A DNA stretch of 64,000 bases. Source: Craterostigma plantagineum. Lineage: Eukaryota > Streptophyta > Magnoliopsida > Lamiales > Linderniaceae. The position numbers and the translations under genes were made by a program. A model generated the notes under the pieces. It had not been told where the DNA came from. It did not search any database and saw only the letters and a list, made by a program, of their open reading frames with translations. Positions within the stretch are counted from its first letter, which is position 1; each line of letters starts with the position of its first letter. This document shows positions 11,904-22,420 of the stretch, piece after piece. The DNA is taken from contig JAPQWV010000005.1 of the NCBI GenBank assembly GCA_027422505.1, positions 16,138,501-16,202,500 on the forward strand, read 5' to 3'.

Positions 11904-12062
11904 GCATCGGTTTTTTTTTGGTAACCGATGCTTGTTTGTTAAGTTGCTAATTAGCGTCTGTTATTCCGGAAAACCGACGCCGTCGGTTGACAAATAGCAT
12001 CGGTTGTTTAAAACAACCGACGCCTGTCTCAGTTAGCATCGGTTTTTTTAGGGAACCGACAC
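11904..12062. repeat. CACTA subterminal hairpin repeats (GCATCGGTT...AACCGATGC)
   Basis: There are four inverted repeats of about 27 bases, at 11904-11931, 11954-11980, 11997-12023 and 12036-12062. Each pairs GC(A/G)TC(G/T)GTT with AACCGA(T/C)GC. In CACTA elements such subterminal repeats bind the TnpA-type protein that brings the ends together. Confidence 0.72.
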
Positions 12063-12165
12063 TAAATCTTTAAAAAACTTGTATTTTATTACTAAAATGC
12101 CACCGAGCGACAAATAGGCGTCTCTTTCTGAGAATCCGGAGCCTATAGTGGCGACGCCTATTTAC

Positions 12166-12180
12166 ATTTCTGTACTAGTG
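12166..12180 (-). repeat. CACTA terminal inverted repeat (5' end)
   Basis: The minus strand reads CACTAGTACAGAAAT, starting at 12180. The partner end is not in the window, so the 3-bp target duplication cannot be tested. Confidence 0.75.
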
Positions 12181-12756
12181 GTAGGCTGAAGAAATTTCGA
12201 GTGCTTCTAACTTCCCCACTTCTGATAGACCTTCTTGTGAGTGTCTACAATTGATTATCATTCTTCACTTGTTGGTAACAGAAATTCAAAAGGTTAAGAG
12301 GTGACGCAGAAATATCGAGAAACATATGAGATATTAATGGAATGAATGTCTAGAATTGGAGACAAAGCAAGTAAAGCTTCTGCAACTACTATTAAGAATA
12401 TGATTTTCAACTTGTCACTCATGCAATCATGTTATGTCTCTGACGCCATTATCAGCAATTCAAGATGGCCATGAATGAAGTTGGACGGACGCTTGCACTT
12501 TAGATTTTTCACTTGTTGTTTGACAATTGCTTGTTTGCCAAGAATATATCATGTTTCTATATTATCGAGGTCTATCGTAATTTATGTGTCATGTTTTTAG
12601 TTTGTTTGAGGTCTTGTCATTTTCTTGTTTGATTATCATGTCAACAATTCATTATTCTCAATAACATATCAAACTACACGTGAGAAAGGGAAGAAAAAAT
12701 AAAATTTTCTTGTCATTTTCTTGTTTGATTATCATATCAACAATTCATTATTATCA
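12181..12756. other. Unassigned DNA with a local direct duplication
   Basis: No gene can be supported. A short run at about 12305-12470 reads open on the plus strand apart from one stop and could be a worn gene fragment, but I do not recognise it. The sequence CTTGTTTGATTATCAT with its flank occurs at about 12630 and again at 12720. AGAAAGGGAAGAAAAAATAAAA occurs near 12682 and again near 12843, on the far side of the start of the GC-rich insertion. Confidence 0.4.
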
Positions 12757-13192
12757 GGGCCGGCGGGGCGGGCCTGCCCATTACCCACCAAAGCCCGCCA
12801 CTTGGCGGGGCGGGCGCGGGTAGGCCGCCTTCTGGGGGCCTGAGAAAGGGAAGAAAAAATAAAACAAAATAGGAAAAAGATGAAAAAATAAAAAAAGAAG
12901 AATTTTAGTTCGAAACTATTGTATTTAATCCTAACTCTTTAATATTAATTAATTTATGTTATTAAACTTAATTCCACTTAAAATTATAATTAAAAAATAT
13001 AAAAACATATATAAGTTATTTCTACATATTATTTAATTTAAATATTAATATATTTAATTCTGGCGGGCCGGGCAAGCCTGCGGCCCGCGCGTGCTTCTCT
13101 GCCCAGGCCCGCTTCCAGGCGGCCTAAAATTTCACAGCCCGCCCCGACACGGACGGCCCGCGGGCTGCGGGCATTTTTGCCACCTCTAAAGA
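12757..13192. mobile_element. Possible hAT-like non-autonomous element with GC-rich ends
   Basis: The ends are very GC-rich (GGCGGGGCGGGCCTGCCC on the left, GCCCGCGGGCTGCGGGCA on the right) around an AT-rich centre. The complement of the right end begins TAGAGGTGGCAAAAATGCCC, which resembles ends of plant hAT-type elements. A clear 8-bp target duplication is not visible. The local duplications around its left end suggest a rearrangement, so the boundaries are approximate. Confidence 0.45.
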
Positions 13193-13690
13193 AAAGCTAC
13201 TCCAACTTCAAACAAGAGTGAAACTAAATTTGCTTTTTGTTCATTTACGATGAATAAAAAGACGACAATGAAGCATGAGTTCGGACTTGAGTTCAAGAAA
13301 AACCCAAAACGTGTCTTGAGTTTGGTCAAGTCACATTACGAGCCCTCTTAATGGGTGGGATAAGGCAGTAGTAACGTACGCTTTAGTATAACCGCGTGAG
13401 ATATAACCGAACTTATTGTTAGTAGGTGAGTTTTATAACATTAAGAAGCTCATTTGATGAGAGCTCGGTACATACTGAACCGAATTTTCGGTTAACCGTA
13501 TTTTCAAAACTGAATGCCGAACCCAAATAGTCGGTTTTGGTATATGGTATAACGAATTTTTAGTCAATCGAAATATCAGAAATTTTTTTTCAAAATAATG
13601 CCTTGATATTGATGGTGGAGCTAGAGAAATCACATGTATGTTCCAGATTATCCAAGAACACTTGAATACATGCAAATGATGGTGAATGGT
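13193..13690. other. Unassigned intergenic DNA
   Basis: I see no gene. Positions about 13470-13560 contain AACCGAATTTTCGGTTAACCG and related self-complementary stretches, possibly the remains of a small DNA element. Confidence 0.35.
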
Positions 13691-14742
13691 TGTTGGAGGC
13701 TTAGAGAGTTTGACGTGCGTTCGTATTCAAAATGGAAAAGCTAAGCATTTCAAAGTGTTAGGGTTTAGGGTTTAATACCTTGAATTAGGCATTAAACCCG
13801 TTGAGCCCTAACTTGGCCCATTACAACCTATAACCCAAAATAATACAAAATAAAGAAATAAAAAGACTTAGACTAAATATTTTGGACACTTCTAAATATT
13901 CCTATCAGTCTCCAGCTAAGTGTTCAAATTAAGCCCTAAACTAAGTCTTCATTACTCTTTCATCTTCGAGCGTGGAGGCGGAGGAGGTTCCCTGTGGGCG
14001 AAGAAGGACCGAGGCTGGTTTTGTAGTGTCTGATATCCATTCTGTTATCCAACCAGTCTTGAATTCCTTCAATGAGCTTCTTGAGGAGACGAGCTTCTCT
14101 GAATCTGGTCCCTTCCAGGAGAGAGTCCGCACTGATGGATTCTAGGCGACTTCTGAGCTTTGTAAGGATGATCTTCAAAGTTCCGTCACAGAACTTTGCG
14201 ACTTATGATAGCACCAGGACTTGCATTTCACCTTTTCTTTGTTGAATGTATGTGACACCAAGCTCTGGGTACAGGTAGATGTCATTTTCTCCTACACTCT
14301 CAAAGTCCATGCCGCTGTTAAGAGGTTCAGTAAGGTTGACCTTCCTAGCATTGCTCTCCAGAGCCATCTGGAAGTCTGTAGCAGCAAAAAACTTGACTTG
14401 TCGCAGCATGTACCTCTTTAAGCCTTCGAATCTTTTCTGTGCTTGAATGTGTTGAGCGTGAAGTTCCGGTACATGCAGTACATCTGATGAACTTCTCCTA
14501 GCGGAAGGTAAGGTATCTCAGCTTCTGTCAGTTTTTCTTGAGATCTGTCAGTCCTTTCGACAGTGTAGACTAGAGTTGGATATCTTCGCTAGATGAGGTC
14601 CACTTCTACAACGTCGACAATTGCTGCCTTCAACTTCTGCTTATGCCTGTACTCCTCCTTGGTAAGTCCCAAGATAATACAATACAAAGAAATAAAAAGA
14701 CTTATACTAAATATTTTGGACACTTCTAAAATATTCCTAACA
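13691..14742 (-). mobile_element. Deleted LTR element G keeping only a third-ORF remnant
   Basis: The left copy of an LTR (13691-13907) starts TGTTGGAGGC and ends ATTCCTATCA. About 70 bases of its right end recur at 14670-14742, ending ATTCCTAACA. Between them lies coding sequence homologous to the C-terminal part of the third ORF of elements B and C, on the minus strand. Gag, pol and PBS are absent, so a large internal deletion has occurred. No matching target duplication is visible. Confidence 0.6.
13930..14650 (-). pseudogene. Remnant of the third ORF (C-terminal part) in element G
   Basis: The segment at 14409-14203 reads MLRQVKFFAATDFQMALESN, matching RQVKYFAAHDLQMALESN of element B and the equivalent region of C (about 18120-18180). 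Two further overlapping frames (14178-13941) continue toward the LTR but are frameshifted. I do not know the function. Its value is that it gives a third, independent copy of the ORF. Confidence 0.65.
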
Positions 14743-14898
14743 TCATCAACAGCAGGATGAGAATTCAGAAAAGAACTTCGGTAATCAGCAAAAAAGTGAG
14801 GACAAAAATTCAGAAATTAAAGATTCGATTTCAGGAAAAAAATTAACCAAGAAGCATAAGAGATTTGGGCAGCTTCACGGTATATAGAAACAAATTTA

Positions 14899-15336
14899 GA
14901 GTGCGTTTGGATTCGTACAGTTGAACGAAATCGCATGATTTTAAATTATGAATTTCAAAATTGTAATTTCAAATCCAAATCCATTGTTCGGCAAATGCTA
15001 TGATTTCAAAATACGGATCTCAAGATGCTCGAGCTCGAGTCGTGAAGCTCGTCGGGCTGGACATCTACATTTTATTAAAAATAAAATGTACAAAATAAAA
15101 TGGAAATAATGAACAATAAAATAAAAAAAGACCGTGAGGTTTCGAGCACACCCATGAGTGAACGCGAGCTGACAACAATGAGCTCGAGCCGGTTCATTGA
15201 GCTCGCAAGTCGGCTCAACTCATCGAGATCGGGACGACTCATCGAACTGTGAGTTGGCACGACTCATCGTCCACTCTTTATTATTATTATTATTATTATT
15301 ATATTATTATTATTATTCCTGTTATTGTAATAATTA

Positions 15337-15374
<38 letters not shown>

Positions 15375-15571
15375 AATCAATGTTAACGAAAACTTACCGC
15401 GAGCCATACTTTGGATTTCAAAAACGGACTCGTCATCGAATTTCGAAATCCGATAAATTAAGCTACACACGGATTTGGAAGAAATCAAAATCCAAATCTG
15501 TTCGATTGCCAAACGCAAGATTTGGGGGAAATTCGTAATTCGAATCGAAATCCGGAATTCAAAACGGACCA
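14899..15571. mobile_element. Second Harbinger-like MITE (673 bp), TTA-flanked
   Basis: The left end is GAGTGCGTTTGGATTCG; the complement of the right end reads TGGTCCGTTTTGAATTC. TTA flanks both sides (14896-14898 and 15572-15574). The layout matches the MITE in element A: AAATCC/GGATTT-rich ends, GAGCTCGA-rich middle and a long (ATT)n/(TTA)n run at about 15279-15370. The two are related family members in opposite internal orientation. Confidence 0.65.
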
Positions 15572-15574
15572 TTA

Positions 15575-16059
15575 GAATTTCCGCTTGATATAGTTTCAAT
15601 TGACAGTGGGATGTTGTAAAATGAAAAGAGAAAAGTGAGAGAACGAAAGAGATGCAAAGGATATTTTTAATATTAATACATTTATGTTATAAAATAATAA
15701 AAATAAATATGTGGATGTATATTATTTGGAATGATGGTTAAGTAAATGATTGGTTGTTAAGTTAAGAATGGAGGTTGAGAAACTTAGATGTGATTATTTT
15801 ATAGATTAGAATAGTAGATATGATTATTGTGTTGTTGATGTAATATTGTTTTGTGGATGTAATTTGAGAGATTTGTGTATAAATATGTGATTTGGGTTGT
15901 ATAAAATGTATTAAGAAGAATTGAATAAAGAATTATATATCTCTCTAGTTATTTCTCTAATATTATTATAATGATAATTAGTAAAATAGTTAATTGTTAT
16001 AATACTTTTATGAATTTAGTATATTTTAATAATTTTTCAAAAATTTCAGTAATTCAGTC
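15575..16059. other. AT-rich unassigned DNA, possibly an LTR fragment
   Basis: There is no coding sequence. The plus strand has TATAAATATG at about 15878 and AATAAAG at about 15922, a TATA/polyadenylation spacing seen in plant LTRs. The segment abuts an old copia remnant, but I cannot define TG...CA ends. Confidence 0.3.
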
Positions 16060-17355
16060 GTATATCGAGCAAGTTGCATGCGAGATGAGACATGATGTAA
16101 GGAGACGAACCCAAGCTTGTAGGTCGTGGACGATATGATAATCGATCTGAAGGTGCTTTGGACGCTCTTGGAAAACGGGCACTACTAGAAATTCGTGTCT
16201 AAAACCACAATTCCGTATCTATCGAGTGATTAGACACGTACTTATCCGTGTCTAATGCGTATGTGTTGTTCTTGTGGTAAATTTGGACACAGATATATAC
16301 CGTTTCTAAAATGAATTTTGTAACATTTCCGTTTTATTTCCGTATCTAATCTATCTAAATAAAAACATTAATTCGTTTTAAAATAAAAATTGAAAATTGT
16401 GTCAGAATCCGTTTCTAATACTCATAATTTAGACACGAAACAAATTCCGTATCAATTTTTCGTGTCTGATACTATGTTTTGTTGTTGGTTTTCGGAGGTG
16501 TGAATGGCTGCCATGTTATCACACTGTAGAGGAATGGGTAGTGGAATTTGAACCTGCAAATTTGCCAATAAGTAGCTTATCCACTTTAGTTCATAAACTG
16601 TGGCGGCTAAGCTGCGGTATTCGGCTTTAGCGGGCGATCGAAACACGAAATTTTGCTTCTTCGTCTTCCAACTTATGAGGGAATTCCCAAGGAATATGCA
16701 ATATACAGTGAGAGATCTTTAGCCCAATCCGAGTCACTGTAAGCGGTGAGGTGAAAGTTATTCTCAGCTGGATAAAACAGGCCTTCAGAAGAATGGGACT
16801 TCAGATATCTAAGGACATGTTAAGAGCATTCCAATGAACTGTGCGAGTGCATATGTTGGCTCAGCTGTTGCACGGCATACGTGAGATCTGGCCGTGTGAA
16901 ACCATGAAAAAGCAGCTGGCCAACCAATGTTCTGTACTCAAAAAGATTTTACAGCAAAAATCCCAATGATCTTCACAAGCGAGTGAGTGATTCTTAGGCA
17001 GTGTTGTAGGAGAATGTTTCGAGCCAGTCATTCCAACGGTGGTGAGAAGGTCCATGATTCCTTTGCGCTGATTGAGGTATATCCCAAGGAAGAAATTGGC
17101 TGGGCCAAGGTCCTTAATGGTAAAGGTGGAGTCAAGAAACCCTTTACTTGTGTAATTTCATCAACTGAGGAGCCAGTGATGAGAACATCAACATATACTA
17201 GAAGTATAAAAAACATGGAATCTTTGCATAGGATTAAAAGGCAGTGATCGTGTGGGGACTGAACAAAACCATTGGAGTGTAGCGGAAGTAAACTACACAT
17301 TCCAGTGCCCAGAAGCCTGTTTGAGGCCATATAAAGACTTGCGACGCTTGCACAC
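16060..17355 (-). pseudogene. Old copia pol remnant (RT and RNase H), interrupted by a small CACTA element
   Basis: The segment at 17330-17028 contains reverse transcriptase sequence (FFILLVYVDVLITGSS, a copia YVDD region with a residue lost). The segment at 16646-16488 is RNase H (KAEYRSLAATVYELKWISYL, CDNMAAIHTSEN). The next RNase H residues (PVFQERPKHLQIDYHIVHD) appear only on the other side of a 308-bp insertion at 16180-16487. Many frameshifts show age. This copy differs clearly from A, B and E and belongs to another copia lineage. Element C begins at its right edge. Confidence 0.8.
16180..16487. mobile_element. CACTA-type MITE (about 308 bp) inside copia RNase H
   Basis: The left end is CACTACTAGAAATTCGTGTC. 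The complement of the right end reads CAACAACAAAACATAGTATC, close to the common plant CACTA end CACTACAACAAAA but worn. GACACGAA-type subterminal repeats occur near both ends. It sits between codons for SEN and PVF of the surrounding RNase H remnant, which fixes the insertion point. It has no coding capacity. Confidence 0.7.
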
Positions 17356-17709
17356 TGTTAGATCCTCAATTATCAACTCCTAGATCCTAGACTTGAAATC
17401 CTAAGGAAATTGATTAGAATTATGTAAAAATGAGATTTCTATCCAAAACCTTCTTTGAAAAACTTGAGAGAGAATTCATGTAGTGAGAGAATGATTTCTG
17501 ACTTTCTCTCTCTAGAATTTGATTTGCAAGGCTTTCGGATCAATTGACTAAAATTCTCTCATTAAGCATAATGTTTGTATGTCTATTTATACCAAACATG
17601 CTTGGTATAAATAACAAACTAAGTCCTAATCTAAGGACAAGTACAATAAAAGCCCCTAATTACAAGGACAACTAATTAAATCAAAGCACAACTAAAATCA
17701 TATTCTACA
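17356..17709 (-). repeat. 3' LTR of element C (354 bp)
   Basis: On the plus strand it starts TGTTAGATCCTC and ends ATTCTACA. It shares long blocks with the LTRs of B, such as TTTCGGATCAATT and CTTGGTATAAATAACAAAC. The minus-strand AAAAGGGGAGAA at 17710-17721 is its polypurine tract. Confidence 0.88.
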
Positions 17710-20700
17710 TTCTCCCCTTTTGCGCTTGATTTCTCTTCCGTGCTGTCTGTCCTCGTCGGGCATAGTACGACCTGCGCAAGCTCAGCGTATGCTCATAGTT
17801 CTTGAGCGTATTCCTCAGCTCCATGCGCTCCTCGATGTCTTCCAGTAATTCCATCAGGAGCGGTTGTTCTCTCACGAACCTATGAAGCTTCAGCATCGTC
17901 TCTCTGTTGATCTCTTCCAACCTCTGCTCTATGTTCTTCCTGATGACCTTGAGCGTCCCACCACAGAACTTATGAATCTCAGTATCAGCATCATCCTAGT
18001 CTTCTTTGCGATAGGATTATGGTAGGTGACGCCTAAGACTGAGTTGATGTGCACGTGATTGTTGGGAAGCCCTACGATCTCAGGTCCTCGTTGAGCGGAG
18101 CGGGCATGACCTTCTTCATGTTGCTCTCCAGAGCCATCTGAAGGTCGTGTGCGGCGAAGTACTTGACTTGGCGGTAGGTCGCTCTCGCTTAATTCTTCTC
18201 GAGTTTTGTCTACTCGCTCGATGACGTAGTACGGTGTTGGAAGACCTCCTTTAGCACAGAAGACGTTGAGTAGCTGACATATTGGGAAGAGACTCTTATA
18301 ATGACTCTTTGCTTGTCCTTTAGTCATCCCCAGTCTCACATCCGGTCCAAGGTGGGTCAGCATCCATAGATAGGTCATTCTCTTCTGCTGATCCCAGTGA
18401 GAGATCCCTTTGAGCTCGAACTCATTCGGCTTCTTGACTTTGTCCAGTGACCTTCAAATGTGTTCTCGAACTTCTTCAAGGAAGGGAATTTTGATTCTGA
18501 TGTTTTCCCATGGCGTATCGATTCGAACGAATCCTGGCATTTGTCTCGTTGGAGAATTTGCTCGTTGCGCAATCAACTCTGGAAGCCTTGGGGGATCTTG
18601 TTCATGATTTTCACCTTCCTGAAGTTCTACGTCTTCCATAGCACGAGGTCCACTGAAGCTTGATGTAAAAAGAGTCGAACGTCCTTGAGCCGTTGTCTCT
18701 GATACTTGTCGGGCATGGATTGGGTCATCCACTGTCCTTCGAAGATGTACTTGTCGAGGAACTCGTGTGGGTTGACACCATGTCCTGACGGTCCTGATTG
18801 GTCTGGAACGATTGAGGAAGTGGCTTGGGTCTGCGCCAGGGACACGAGCATGGCGGCACTTGCTTCTTCTTCCGGAAGCAAGGGGCTTGTAAAGGTCGTT
18901 GGTGTGGGCGGAGGCGTCCTTATATGGAAGGTTGGTGGGTCGATTTGGGTTAGAGTGGTGCGGTGCATGGTGGTGGTTGTTTGGGTAGTGGGTTGTGAGG
19001 TTTCAGCGGCTCCAACGCTTGTCTGTGTCGCGCCCGAGCTACGTCCTTGACTTCTAGTCATGATCCTGGGCCTCCTCTCCCCCTCATGATAACCTTGATC
19101 ATTTGGGTCGTCATGTCGACGTTTGGAGCGGGAGCCTTGGCCTCGACATGTTTCGGTCGGGTCAGGACGGTCGACGAGACGGCGGAAGAGATCTTGTTCT
19201 TCCTACGTTCGTGTGGTCAGTTCTAATAGGCGTGCGACTAATATTGAGTGGAGGTCGCTGATATGTACTGTTGCGGGGTTGATTAGGTTGTGAGTGAGGA
19301 TGGGTGTGGCGGTTGGGAAGGGTTGTGTGGGTTGAGAGGGTGTGAGGAAGACGGCTCCGAGACGGGTGCTTTTCCACGATCTTGGCGGGACGTCTCGATT
19401 TCTGTAAGCACGCTCTCCATAATTTTCTCTTCAAAGGATCTTAATGCCGTAGTCACTTGAAGGACCAGGGTCGACAGATGTCGCCTGTTAACAACCCTTG
19501 AGCAGACACCGGCTCCTCAGGCTGGCTCGTAGTCACTTGAGGTTGTGACTATCCGAGACTTCCATCCAATCCTCGATTCGAATCTTGAAGATTCTCATCT
19601 ATGGATGTTGTGGAAGGCTCTGATTGAACCTGCACACCAGACACATGAAGGATGTCCTGCGGCACGAGATTGAGCGATGAAAGGTCCCCAGCACTTGGAG
19701 GGTTGAGCGGCACAATGTCTGATGTGGTGGTGACAGGTGTGAAGATTGACTAGAATGGGATGCTCAATCGCCTCGGAGTCCTTCTTATCAGTCGGATTTC
19801 CTCGTCGGACTCAGTGTCGGACGGGGTAGCCATGTGAGGAGATAATCCGTGTGCTACATCCTCACGTGCTTGTTTCTGTCACCAGAGGGTCGTTGGTCTG
19901 AATCGTTGAGATCAGACCTCGATTTCTGGCGTTGTAGCCGGTGGAGGTGAGTTGTGCCCCGTTTCTGCTTCAGGCTGTGCTTCTTGTTGCAAGATCTCCT
20001 CAATAGATCCTTGAAGCATGCCAACAATAATGGACACTTCTGCTTGGAGCTCCTGGACTTGAGCTTCAACTTCCAGCTCGTGGGCCACTTCGTAGATCAT
20101 CGTGGCTTCAAGATCTGGTAGTTGAGCTTCTTGGATTGGAGACTCCTGCTCAAGCTCCTGGGCCACTGCATCTATCATTGCAGCCTCAGGGCTTGGGTGT
20201 TGTTGTTGGGGAGGGCTCACATGGAAGTCTGTCAGGGGCCCTCGAATCATCTGTTCTGTTAGATGATTCTCCCGGCAGTAGAGTTTATACACGTCTCCCG
20301 AGGGGTCGGCAAGACGAAGCAGCACGAACGGAATGGCCATGGATGCCTGATCTAAATCCGTGAGCTTGGGGTTGTGGAAGAATTTGAGTCTTGGTGGCTG
20401 GTAGTTTCCTCCCGGAGGCAGGCGAGGGATGTTCTCGTGGATCTCCAGGAGTTGTCTGATTATCAATGAGAACCATCTCGCATACGGCACGTTCTTGGAC
20501 CGTTTGTTCTCCTTTTTTCTGATCAGTTCATCTAGATCATTCCAGATCAGTTGGGCAAAATTGTAATTCCGCGAGAACACTATTCCGTGGCTGCCTTTGT
20601 CAAAGCCCGCGTGCTTCGGGGATAGACACTTATTTATAATTCCAAACAGTGTCTTCCAAGGATGAGGAATCCCGTTGCTCTGCATTTGTGCGAGTTTGGT

Positions 20701-21090
20701 GAGCGGCCGACGGTATCCCATCTGGAGGAAATCTTGCACCAACTCAGCATTTGTGGGCAAGGGATCGTAGTTGTGGCTGAAAGGGAGGTCGAGGGCAAGT
20801 CCAAAGTCGTTCTTGTTCATGCTGATATGCCTCGTCCCGACCACCGAAGTGAAGCTGTATGCTCCTTCAACTACGTGACTCGTGATCATCCCCCAAAACT
20901 GCTGGAGATAGACCATCGATACTGAGGCTGTCACCGTTAGGGCGTGCCATAGGGGATGGCCTTGTAAGATGGATACCATGATTTCGTCAAGACATCGAAA
21001 CGTAGTCAGATCTAGCTGAATGTTCGTATCCTGAACTTTGAGGTATAGATTGTGGTCGTAAATGTGATTGTATTGAGGGTAACGATCCAT
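17705..21090 (-). pseudogene. Third ORF of element C, downstream of the pol position, function unknown
   Basis: The first open part (21090-19912, 392 codons) starts MDRYPQYNHIYD, right after TTATCTTTTCAG. It has HPLWHALTVTASVSMVYLQQ, PHPWKTLFGIINKCLSPKHA, NIPRLPPGGNYQPPRLKFF and a Glu/Gln-rich stretch. Later parts (19061-18627, 18732-18454, 18378-17929, 17920-17705) hold a Thr/Pro-rich linker, YIFEGQWMTQSMP, MTYLWMLTHLG and a charged tail ending YYARRGQ...NQAQKGRM. The stop lies in the first bases of the LTR, so the polypurine tract is coding. Element B has the same protein throughout. I see no clear membrane segment. An env-like or accessory role is only a guess from its position. Several frameshifts break this copy. 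Confidence 0.72.
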
Positions 21091-21110
21091 CTGAAAAGAT
21101 AAGAAATCAG
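21091..21110 (-). promoter_or_regulatory. Splice-acceptor-like site directly before the third ORF of C
   Basis: The minus strand reads CTGATTTCTTATCTTTTCAG immediately followed by ATGGATCG. Element B has TTTTATTTTTCAG at the same place. A pyrimidine-rich run ending in CAG exactly at the start codon in both copies suggests a spliced subgenomic mRNA. Confidence 0.55.
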
Positions 21111-22046
21111 GAAACTCATTAGTTCAAAAGTAATTGAGTCGAAATGAATTATAATATCAAACTATAATTGTCTATCAATTCATGACCAGTTTGATAATAT
21201 TTGAAATTGAAACTAAGTATGTTGCACAAAGGTTATGCGAAGCGAACATTGAGATCATGATGTAATTCCGACATTCACATATAAGGCATATACAGTTTTT
21301 GTCGAAAAAAATCTTAAGTGTTTATCCCCACTGTCCACTCCGCTAAAGTTTACGATCGAAAATTTAATTTCCAATTTGATTTCCTAAGTGCGGATTTCTA
21401 ATCTCAAGTCTCTGTTCTATTTTAGGATCGAGAATTTTATTCGCTAAGGTTCGCTACAGTGGAAAAGGCTTAGAGAAATTTTTTTAAGGGTTAAGACATA
21501 AGGCGCGGTACTGTAGCCGAGAAATTTTGCGATCGAGAAAAATTTTTCGTGTAAATTTACGATCGTGAAAATTAATTTCTGTGTAGATTTACGATCGAGA
21601 AATTTTTCGCGCGTTAATATAATTTTCGTCGTGAAAGTTATCGAGCGAAAAAGTATATCGATTTTAAAATAGATTTTCGCTGCGAAATTTTACGATCGAG
21701 AAAATTGACAACGAGAAACTAAGTCAATCGCCGAGAAAATTTTCGATCGAACAAAATCATCGCCGCGTATTTTACGATCAGAAATTTAACGTCGAAAAAT
21801 TACTTTTATCGCCGCTAAAAATCTTCCGATCGAAAAAAAAATGAAATCGAAAGTACTGTTTTCGATGGTAAGTTTTGCGCTCGAAATTTAATTTCACCTA
21901 TTTTGTCTATTCCACTCGTTAATTTTTCGCTCGCATAAAATCCTATTTAGAATTCTCGATGGTAAGTGATTGTCGGTCAACGTCATCTATCTTAGTGACT
22001 TAAACAAAATTTTAGCGATCGAAAATTTTTTTGTCGATACAAACAG
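21111..22046 (-). other. Noncoding spacer of element C rich in CGATCG-type palindromes
   Basis: No ORF is supported. The stretch is filled with TTACGATCGAGAAA, TTTTCGATCGAA and related motifs. It matches the spacer of B upstream of its third ORF (about 30050-30770). Confidence 0.6.
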
Positions 22047-22406
22047 TGTTGGAACTATTTTATTGTATTCAATTAATAGAGTTGTCTTAGTCTTGCTATG
22101 CAAATTAGTAGTCTTGGGCTAAATTGTAATTAGTCATTGTATAGGACTACTTGTGTAAATATACCACGAGGTGGTATATATAAGTGAACTCCTAAGAAAA
22201 TTAGGAGTGCGCTTAGTATGGTTTTTAGATCGAAAAATTAGAATTGGAAAATTAGAGAGAAGATTTTAGCGCCTTTGTGTTCTTCAACGTCGTTTCTCTC
22301 TCAAACCTCAACTTAGGTAAACATCAAGCGTAAGTGCTCGAAATTCTCAGATTTACTATCCGATTCTTTGTGATTCGATTTGTGTTGGATAAAAAAGGAC
22401 CTAACA
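22047..22406 (+). repeat. 5' LTR of element D (360 bp)
   Basis: It starts TGTTGGAAC and ends GGACCTAACA. A TATA-like TGGTATATATAAG lies near 22174. The primer-binding site follows after two bases. Confidence 0.87.
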
Positions 22407-22408
22407 AT

Positions 22409-22420
22409 TGGTATCAGAGC
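22409..22420 (+). promoter_or_regulatory. Primer-binding site of element D
   Basis: TGGTATCAGAGC, complementary to the initiator tRNA-Met 3' end, lies two bases after the LTR. Confidence 0.88.

Larger units (their letters stand above)
8941..12180 (-). mobile_element. CACTA (En/Spm) element, 5' part, truncated by insertion of element A
   Basis: The right end reads CACTAGTACAGAAAT on the minus strand (12166-12180), a CACTA-type terminus. Behind it are hairpin subterminal repeats, a tandem array and a TNP2-like transposase coding region, all oriented right to left. The left part is cut at the LTR of element A (8940), so the other terminus lies outside the window. Confidence 0.85.
17356..22046 (-). 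mobile_element. Copia-type LTR element C (3' part), interrupted by element D
   Basis: The 3' LTR is at 17356-17709, then come a polypurine tract and the third ORF, then noncoding DNA up to the insertion of D at 22047. LTR and ORF are close relatives of element B, which also has pol, so C is assigned to copia by that relationship. Up to 22046 (ACAAACAG) the sequence parallels B near 30765, confirming that C is cut there by D. Its pol, gag and 5' LTR would lie right of the window. Confidence 0.83.

Noticed and set aside
11513..11950. 145-codon plus-strand ORF with Ser/Arg/Pro repeats
   Set aside because: It spans the 142-bp array, the 21-bp minisatellite and a subterminal hairpin; the translation is repeat-derived.
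12305..12475. Possible host gene exon
   Set aside because: Only about 55 open codons with an in-frame stop and no recognised domain or splice context; left as unassigned DNA.
15264..15599. 111-codon ORF rich in Ile and Asn
   Set aside because: It is translation of the (ATT)n run in the MITE.
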